DNA of 64,000 nucleotides. Source: Anaeramoeba ignava. Lineage: Eukaryota > Metamonada > Anaeramoebidae. The stretch spans positions 90,001 to 154,000 of the forward strand of contig JAPDFW010000084.1 in the NCBI GenBank assembly GCA_028826165.1, read 5' to 3'. How positions within the stretch are numbered: position 1 is the first letter of the stretch; every line of letters starts with the position of its first letter. Under the pieces are notes generated by a model. That model was not told the origin of the DNA and did no database searches. It was given only the letters and a program-made list of their open reading frames with translations. The position numbers and the translations under genes are program-made. Positions 56,581-64,000 of the stretch are shown one piece after another.

Positions 56581-59081
56581 TCAATTAAATTGAGGACGAG
56601 GAGGTCTTGGAGGAGGCGGAGGTTTATTCATAGCATTTTGTCCTGTAGTAGGTCTTGGAGGTGGCGGAGGCTTATTAACTGGGGTTTGACCAGTAGGTCT
56701 TGGAGGTGGTGGAGGTTTATTAGGAGTTGGCCTTGGAGGGGTTTGGATATTAGTATGAGTTGGAGGCGGTGGGGGAGAGGAATGAGTTTCGAAATTCTTG
56801 GGAGAGGGTGTGCGATGGTTGGTGACTGGAGTAGGAGGCTTGTTCATGGTTGTTTGGACGGGAGATTTTGGGGTGTTGACAGTATGTACGGGAGAAGATT
56901 GAGTTATATTGGGCGAAGGTGTGTGAGTAGGTGTTGATGACATCGACTGATTCGGAAGATCGCCTCTTGTGCTGCCACTTGGATATTGTTTTTTGGTCAC
57001 TTTCATAGAGGGAACGGAAGGGAGATTTGTGTGGAAGTTCCAACGACCGTCAGAATCGCCATTTGTTGGAGTAGGTATTTTAGGGGGTGTTTGAATAGAT
57101 TGAGTTTGGGGGGATATAGGTTTGGGGGGAAGCGTTGGTTTTGCACCAGTAGGTTTTGGTGGTAATTGCGGTTTTGCTCCCATGGGTTTTGGAGGAAGTG
57201 TGGGCTTCGGTCCGATTTTGGGTGGCAGTTGAGGTTTGTTTTCTAAATCTGTGTTTATTGCGCCCATTGTGTTCATTGGTGGCCTCGGCGGTTGGGTTGG
57301 TTTGACTGCCATGGGCTTTGGTGGTAGCGACGGTTTTTGGGGAAGCGTTGGTGGCTCTCGTGGTTTCGGTGGGAGTGTCGGTCTTGTGCTGGTTTGTGGT
57401 TTGGGTGGTAATTGTGGTGAACGACGAATCGGAAGTGGTGGTCCTCCGCTGTTTCCGCTTTGCGATGGACTTTGGCGTCGTGGTGGCATGGGTGGCCCCC
57501 GGTTTACTGGTGGTGGTGACATCCGTGTGGGTCCTGTGTTCCGTGATGGTAATGTTGGTCCTTTTCTTGCTGTTGATCTTCCAATAGGTGATGTTTGTCG
57601 TCCTCGGCTTCGGCTGGGTAATGTTGGCATTCCTCCTCCGAACAATCCTTTATTATTAATATTATTAAATTTATTATTAAATTTATTATTAATTTAATTA
57701 TTATTATTTTATTATTATTAATTTAATTATTATTATTTTATTATTATTAATTTAATTATTAATTTATTATTATTAATTTAATTATTAAATTTATTATTAA
57801 ATTTATTATTTTTAAATTTATTATTAAATTTATTATTATTAAATTTATTATTAAATTTATTATTATTAATTTTATTATTATTATTAAATTTATTATTAAA
57901 TTTATTATTATTATTATTATTAAATTTATTATTATTAAATTTATTATTATTAAATTTATTATTATTAAATTATTATTATTAATTTTATTTATTATTAAAT
58001 TATTATTATTAATTTTATTTATTATTATATTATTATTAAATTTATTATTATTAAATTATTATTATTAATTTTATTTATTATTAAATTTATTATTATTAAT
58101 TTTATTTATTATTAAATTATTATTAAATTTATTATTATTAAATTTATTATTATTAAATTTATTATTATTAAATTTATTATTATTAAATTTATTATTAAAT
58201 TTATTATTATTAATTTTATTATTATTAAATTTATTATTATTAAATTTATTTATTATTAATTTTATTATTATTAAATTTATTATTAAATTTATTATTATTA
58301 AATTTATTATTATTATTTTATTATTAAATTTATTATTATTAAATTATTAAATTTATTATTATTATTATTAAATTTATTATTATTAAATTATTATTAAATT
58401 TATTATTATAAAATAAATTTATTATTAAATTTTATTAATATTATTATTATTAAATTATTATTAAATTTATTATTATTAAATTTATTATTATTAAAATTTA
58501 TTATTATTATTAATTTATTATTATTAAATTTATTATTATTATTATTATTAAATTTATTATTATTAATTTATTATTATTAAATTTAATTATTATTAAATTT
58601 ATTATTATTATTAAATTTTATTATTATTAAATTATTATTATTAAATTTATTATTAAATTTATTATTAAATTAATTATTAAATTTATTATTAATTTTATTA
58701 TTAAATTTATTATTAATTTTATTATTAAATTTATTATTAAATTTATTATTAAATTTATTATTATTAAATTATTATTATTATTATTATTAAATTTATTATT
58801 ATTCTTTTTTGCATTTTAATTTCTAATTTCAGTTCCTCTCTTCAATTAAATAAAAACAAAATAATTTCAAAATTTTCATTCTAAAAAAAAATTGAAAATA
58901 TTCAAACAAAAATAAAAATAAAAATAAAAATAAAAATAAAAATAAATATACCTCCACCGCCTCTACTAGGACTTTTTGAATCCTCTTTATCTAAAACAGG
59001 TGCACTTCTATCATTTGTAACAGCTTTTTTAAGTTTTTTAGAATTAAATCCACAAATTTGTTTTTGGAGTGCTGATTGCAT
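56581..59081 (-). CDS. WIP/verprolin-like WH2 proline-rich protein
   Basis: Actin-binding partner of WASP. Two exons: 59081-58952 and 57647-56581; sum 1197 nt, 398 residues. Exon 1 is a WH2 motif, ALQKQICGFNSKKLKKAVTN then DRSAPVLD, close to the WIP/verprolin signature. The exon junction gives SRGGGGLFGGGMPTLPSR, matching the GGGLF..GMP segment that follows WH2 in WIP. The rest is almost wholly proline-rich: LPPKP repeats (SH3-type ligands), then NKPPPPPRP and SSPPPPPTHT (profilin/EVH1-type), ending RPPRPQFN. No clear WASP-binding C-terminal motif is recognised. The proline-rich exon is notably GC-rich beside its surroundings because of CCN codons. Overlapping plus-strand reading frames here are antisense shadows. 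Confidence 0.88.
57648..58951. repeat. ATTATTAAATTT satellite in the WIP-like intron
   Basis: 57660-58803 is an A/T-only array of TTATTATTAAATT units; the remainder to 58951 is A/T-rich with (AAATAA)n at the donor side. It separates the WH2 exon from the proline-rich exon. Confidence 0.93.
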
Positions 59082-59882
59082 TGATTTTGTGTTCAAAAGT
59101 TATTTTAAATCTATATCCATTGAATGGTTTAAAAATTTCCAAAATAAAAAAATAAAAAATTTGTAAAAATAAGTTGAATTTTGTTTCATAATTATTTCTT
59201 TAAATTTAAAATTATTATTTTATTTTATGTTTTTTATATTTTGTTTTGTTGATTTTTTAGTTTGTTTGGATAGTTTAAATTTACACTTAACAAAAAAAAA
59301 AGTAAAATAAAAGGAAAAAAAAAATAGAAAAATGAAAAAAAAAAAATGAAAAAAAAATTTTTTTAAATTAAAAAAAAAATTAATTAAATATTTTATTATC
59401 ATAAAATTAAAAAAATTGAATTTAATTTTAATTTAAATAATTTAATGATTTTAAATCTATTTTTAATTTTGATTTAAATTTTTAATTTAAAATTGGAATT
59501 TTAACTTTATTTTTTCTTTCCAATTTTTTTCTCTTTTTTTTCTTTTTTAATTTCAAATTCATTTCAATTTTTAAATTTAAAATGATCACAAATTATTTAA
59601 AACAAAATAAACAAGCAAATAAACAAAAAAAGTAAAATAAAAAAAACTTAACTCAAAAAAAAAAGAATACGAAAAAAAAACAAATTAAAATTTAAAATTA
59701 ATTTTTTTCTCCTTTTAAAACAAAAACAAAACAAATTTCTTTCTTTCTTTCCTTTTTCTTAAATTTAAAAAGTGAAAAAAGTAAAAATAAAAAATGGATC
59801 TTTTTAATTTTTTAATTTTGGAAAAAAGCAAAAAAAAAAAAGTGGATCTTATTAAATTTTTTTTTTTGATTAAATTTCTGAG
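59082..59882. promoter_or_regulatory. Spacer between WIP-like gene and NPL4
   Basis: 800 bp upstream of the WIP-like start and downstream of the NPL4 stop. AAAATGAAAAAAAAAAAATG at about 59328-59350 is the shared motif in WIP-sense orientation, about 250 bp from the ATG, further than in other genes. Otherwise poly-A/T tracts. No gene seen. Confidence 0.4.
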
Positions 59883-62435
59883 TTACATAAACTCAGAAAA
59901 CGCTTTTAAAATTTGAGCATAACCTTCAGGAACAGGTTCTTTTGCTTCAATAGCAGAGCAAATAATTGGGAAATCTGATTTGATTGAAAAAATTTCGAAT
60001 TTTCCAACCGCAAGTAGAAAATGAGGATCTCTGATATAATCCTGGAAGGAATTCATATTTGTTGTTGCATAAGACAAAACATCATTTAGCAAAATGGGTC
60101 CACGATTTTCAATAGGAAATCCACACTTCAAAAAACTGTCATGAAGAACAATTGGAACTGAAGACAAGAAATAGTGAACGTTGCAAGAATATTGTTCTTT
60201 TGTAGCAACAACAACTGGTTCATTGAAATTCACTAGTTTGTAATTCTTTGATTTTGCGAACCGTTTTCTTCGGAGTAATTTCACTGTTTGTTTTGACACT
60301 TGAAAAGCTTCAAATTGACTTTTTTTTTTTTTATTCATTGTAACTATTATTGTGATTGCTAATTTTCCAAATCTTCGTTGAATTTTTGCTGCTTGAGTTA
60401 CATGCCAAGAAGTCATTAAGTATTTCTTTGATTTCCGTGGATGAGCTGCAACCCATCCAACTGGTTTTAGTCCTAAATGATGTGCTATTTCTATGATGAG
60501 ATCCATTTCGGATTTATTTTCTTCAATCTTCACTTCAATTTCATTTACTGGATGTTGTGGTGGTTCGTAAATAAAATCTACTGTTACTGAATCATCTTCG
60601 TTAAACGTTCCGAAAAGTATTCCTATTCTTGGTTCTTTGAATTGTATTCTATGTATTGCTCCTTGAAACCAATCTGCAGATGTCCGATCCACTTCAACTC
60701 CTTCGCAAAGTGGTTTTTCCTTTAAAATAAAATTTAAATCAAATAATTAAAACCAAATAATTTAAATTGAATATTTAAATCAAATATTTAAATTGAATAT
60801 TTAAATTGAATATTTAAATTAAATAATTTAAATCAAATAATTTAAATCGAATATTTAAAATAAATATTTAAATTGAATATTTAAATCAAATAATTAAATC
60901 AAATATTAAAATTGAATATTTAAATCAAATAATTTAAATTGAATATTTAAATCAAATAATTAAATCAAATATTAAAATTGAATATTTAAATCAAATATTT
61001 AAATCAAATATTTAAATTAAATATTTAAATCAAATATTTAAATCAAATATTTAAATCGAATATTTAAATTGAATATTTAAATTGAATATTTAAATTGAAT
61101 ATTTAAACCAAATAATTAAATCAAATATTTAAATTGAATATTTAAATCAAATATTTAAATCAAATATTTAAATCAAATATTTAAATTGAATATTTAAATC
61201 AAATATTTAAATTGGATATTTAAATCAAATATTTAAATTGAATATTTAAATTGAATAATTAAATCAAATATTTAAAATTAAATCAAATATTTAAAATCAA
61301 ATATTTAAATTGAATATTTAAAATTGAATATTTAAATTGAATATTTAAATTGAATATTTAAATTGAATATTTAAATTGAATAATTAAAATCAAATATTTA
61401 AAATCAAATATTTAAATTGAATATTTAAATCAAATATTTAAATCAAATATTTAAATCAAATATTTAAATTGAATATTTAAAATCAAATATTTAAAATCAA
61501 ATATTTAAAATCAAATATTTAAATCAAATATTTAAATCAAATATTAAAATCAAATAATTAAATTGAATATTTAAATTGAATATTTAAATCAAATATTTAA
61601 ATCAAATAAGTTTAGTTTGAAAATTCTGCAAACCTGTTGTTTAATTTTTGGTTTTTGTCGATTAATATATTCTAACATAGAAACATCAAATGAATTGTTT
61701 CCATAAACTCTTTTAACATAAGTCATTGTTTCAGGCATTTTAATTTTTCCTTGATTCATTTGGTCACGTAAAGATTGTTCTTCAATTTCTTTTGCTTTTT
61801 CTTCATTAAATTCTTCAAATTCTTCATTAAAATCTTCATAAAAAACTTTAAGAATTTCTTCTTCTTCTTTTTCTTTTTCTTTTTCTTTTTCTTTTTCTTT
61901 TTCTTTTTCTTTTTCTTTTGTATTTTCATTTGTATTTTCGTTTGAATTTTCATTTGAATTTTCATTTGAATTTTCATTTGGATTTTCATTTGAATTTTCA
62001 TTTGAATTTGTTTGCGTTGCAATTTCTAATTTTTGATTAAGAAATAAAAGACTTCCATGTTCAATCTTTAAATCTTTCATTGTTTTTTTATTAAAAGAAA
62101 TTGGAAAAACTTTTTTATCATTATCAAATGAAAGTTGAATATTTTCTACTCCAATATTTATTATCAAATTAAGCTTTTAAAGGTTTTTTTTTGGATTTTT
62201 TTTCATTTTTTTATTAATTTTTTTTATTAATTTTTTAAATTGAGATTTTTTCATTTTTTTTTTACTTTTTTTTTTAATGTTTCCAATGTATCTTTTTCAG
62301 TCAGTTCTAATCTAAACATCCCTCGATTTGTTCTCACTCTCACAATCTATAAAATAAATTTTTTTTAGAAAATTATTATAAGTTTTAATAGAAAATTTTG
62401 ATATTTTTTGTGTAATATTTAAATTGTTTCACCAT
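59883..62435 (-). CDS. NPL4: NPL4, cofactor of p97/Cdc48
   Basis: With UFD1 it delivers ubiquitylated proteins to the p97 unfoldase. Exons: 62435-62433 (ATG only, tentative), 62346-62266, 62173-61634, 60719-59883; sum 1461 nt, 486 residues. The N-terminus IVRVRTNRGMFRLELTEKDT is the ubiquitin-like p97-binding domain, continuing LNLIINIGVENIQLSFDNDK. A low-complexity NENS/KEKE stretch follows, then PETMTYVKRVYG. The MPN-like NPL4 core has RIGILFGTFNEDDSVTVDFI, YEPPQHP and LGLKPVGWVAAHP. It is shorter than the usual 550-600 residues; the two Cys-rich zinc-finger segments (zf-NPL4, and the C-terminal NZF) are not apparent. Exon 4 follows a 0.9-kb satellite intron. Confidence 0.88.
60720..61633. 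repeat. AAATATTTAAATTGAAT satellite in the NPL4 intron
   Basis: About 0.9 kb of 12-13-nt units AATATTTAAATC/AATATTTAAATTG between KIKQQ and EKPLCEGVEV. Confidence 0.92.
61858..62010 (-). repeat. Coding low-complexity NENS and KEKE repeats in NPL4
   Basis: GAAAAT-rich units encode NENSNENSNENTNENT, and (AAAGAA)n encodes KEKEKEKE. In frame, likely copy-number variable, and unlike conserved NPL4 sequence. Confidence 0.8.
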
Positions 62436-62520
62436 TTTGTTTATTTTTAAAAAAAAAAAAGAAGAAAAAAATGAATTTTTTTTTTCATTTTTTCATTTTT
62501 ATTTTAAATTTAATAAAACA
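62436..62520. promoter_or_regulatory. NPL4 upstream motif region
   Basis: AAAAAAATGAATTTTTTTTTTCATTTTTTCATTTTTA contains the shared motif in both orientations close to the proposed NPL4 start. Confidence 0.4.
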
Positions 62521-64000
62521 GAAACCAAAAAATTATTGAAAATTTGAGAAAATAATTCAAAATTAATTCAAAAACAGAAATCAAAATCAATTCAATTTCA
62601 ATTCCAAAATGAATTGAATAAAACAGAAATCAAAAAATTATTGGAAATTTCAATTTAAAAAAAGAAATCAATTCAAAAACAGAAATCAAAAATTTATTCG
62701 AAACAAAATATAAATTAATTCAAAATCAAATCAAAATTAATTCAAAACTAATTCAAATCAATTCAATTTCAATTCCAAAATGAATTGAATAAAACAGAAA
62801 TCAAAAAATTATTCAAAGAAAAAATTTTCGAAAAAGAAATAAATTCAAAAACAGAAATCAAAAATTTATTCGAAACAAAATATAAATTAATTCAAAATCA
62901 AATTAAAATTAATTCAAAACTAATCCAAATAAATTCAAAATTTCCAAAATGAATTGAATAAAACAGAAATCGAAAAATTATTCAAAGAAAAAATTTTCGA
63001 AAAAGAAATAAATTCAAAAACAGAAATCAAAAATTTATTCGAAACAAAATATAAATCAATTCAAAATCAAATTAAAATCAATTCAAAACTAATTCAAATC
63101 AATCCAAAATAAATTCAAAATTGAATTGAATAAAACAGAAATCAAAAAATTATTCAAAGAAAAAATTTTCGAAAAAGAAATGAATTCAATAACAGAAATC
63201 AAAAATTTATTCGAATGAAATGAAATTGAAATTAATTCAAAAATTCAAATAAAATTCCAAAAAATTGAATCAAAAACAGAAATCAAAAATTAATTCAAAT
63301 AAATTCAAAATAATTCAAAAAGAAATCAAAAATAAATTCGAAATCAATTTAAAATCAATTCAAAATCAATTTAAAATTAATTCAAAATTAATTCAAATAA
63401 ATTCAAAAATTAATCAAAAATTCAAAATAATTCAAAAAAAAATTTTCGAAAAAGAAAAATTCAAAAACAGAAATCAAAAATTTATTTAATTCAAAATTAA
63501 TTCAAAATCAATTTAAAATAAATCCAAAATAAATTCAAATAAATCCAAAAATCAATTCCAAAATAAATTGAAATCAAAAATCAATTTAAAATCAATTTAA
63601 AAGAAATCAATTCAAAAATAAATTCAAAAATAAATTCGAAACAAAATATAAATTAATCAAAAATCAAATTAATTTAAAATAAATTCAAAATCAAAATTAA
63701 TTCAAAATAAATCCAAAATAAATTCAATTCCAAAAATCAATTCAAAAATTAATCAAAATAAATTCAAAAATCAAAAATCCAAAATTATTCAAAACTTCAA
63801 TTCAAAATCAATTCAAAATCAATTCAAAATCAATTCAAAATCAAAATTACAATCAATTCAAAATCAATTCAAAATCAATTCAAAATTAATTCAAAATTAA
63901 TCCAAAATAAATCCAAAATCAATTTAAAATAAATTCAAAATCAATTCAAAACTAATTCAAAATAAATTCAAAATTAATTTAAAATAAATTTAAAATCAAT
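62520..64000. repeat. Degenerate 170-bp tandem repeat and TTCAAAATCAA satellite
   Basis: The block GAATTGAATAAAACAGAAAT recurs at about 62612, 62782, 62950 and 63121 (period near 170). Each copy also holds AAAATTTTCGAAAAAGAAAT and TTTATTCGAAACAAAATATA. From about 63500 to the window end it decays to TTCAAAATCAATT simple repeats. Short plus-strand frames inside read like a coiled coil but stop in every unit. No complete gene seen. Confidence 0.75.

Noticed and set aside
56506-57697. Plus-strand frames rich in Arg/Trp/Ser or Gly/Val opposite the WIP-like gene
   Set aside because: Antisense shadows of GC-rich proline codons; the minus strand encodes a recognisable WH2/proline-rich protein.

Overview
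The window is AT-rich eukaryotic DNA with spliceosomal GT-AG introns and the standard code (TAA, TAG and TGA all end genes). Gene content (heterotrimeric G-alpha, DOCK-type GEF, diaphanous-like formin, WIP/verprolin-like protein, Vps34, NPL4, BUB3, WDR11, BTB/Kelch/RCC1/TLDc proteins, a TKL-like kinase) and N-rich, K/E-rich low-complexity insertions point to a free-living amoeboid protist. An anaerobic metamonad such as Anaeramoeba is my best guess; this is inference from style, not a match. There is no sign of prokaryotic, viral or organellar DNA and I saw no tRNA, rRNA, transposon or CRISPR.

Layout, left to right. (1) 1-1634, minus: importin alpha, 3' end beyond the window. (2) 1898-10128, minus: a Ras-like GTPase domain fused to more than 20 ankyrin repeats, one repeat per exon. 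About 20 of its introns hold a candidate 3-nt exon. (3) 10214-11314, plus: BUB3. (4) 11472-16423, minus: class III PI 3-kinase Vps34. (5) 16521-17555, plus: Kelch protein. (6) 17839-19971, minus: G-alpha. (7) 20079-21750, plus: dual-specificity phosphatase. (8) 21880-26745, plus: formin. (9) 26837-27272, minus: unknown 95-residue protein. (10) 27643-33543, minus: DOCK GEF with SH3, DHR1 and DHR2. (11) 34255-42393: a BTB neighbourhood with a truncated BTB fragment, a disrupted BTB-TLDc gene, an RCC1-BTB gene with a frameshift and an intact Kelch-BTB gene, set among 145-bp tandem arrays. (12) 42556-47975, minus: WDR11-like protein. (13) 48092-55459, plus: kinase fused to two right-handed beta-helix domains. 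(14) 56581-59081, minus: WIP-like WH2/proline-rich protein. (15) 59883-62435, minus: NPL4. (16) 62440-64000: degenerate repeats.

Many neighbours are divergent pairs with 85-120 bp between start codons, and nearly every start is preceded by copies of a TTTTTCATTTTT-like motif that may be a shared promoter element. Many genes have one large intron filled by a private short-unit satellite, almost free of GT and AG on the coding strand. I assembled exons by hand; in the genes where I closed every junction (Vps34, G-alpha, formin, DOCK, kinase, WIP, NPL4, DUSP, BUB3, the 95-aa gene) the summed exon length is an exact multiple of three.

Functionally the window leans to signalling and actin control (G-alpha, DOCK, formin, WIP, kinase, phosphatase), endomembrane traffic (Vps34, WDR11), proteostasis (NPL4, BTB adaptors) and nuclear functions (importin alpha, BUB3). 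The most striking item is the array of 3-nt exons: each would add exactly the one codon that brings a 32-codon ankyrin exon to the canonical 33-residue repeat.
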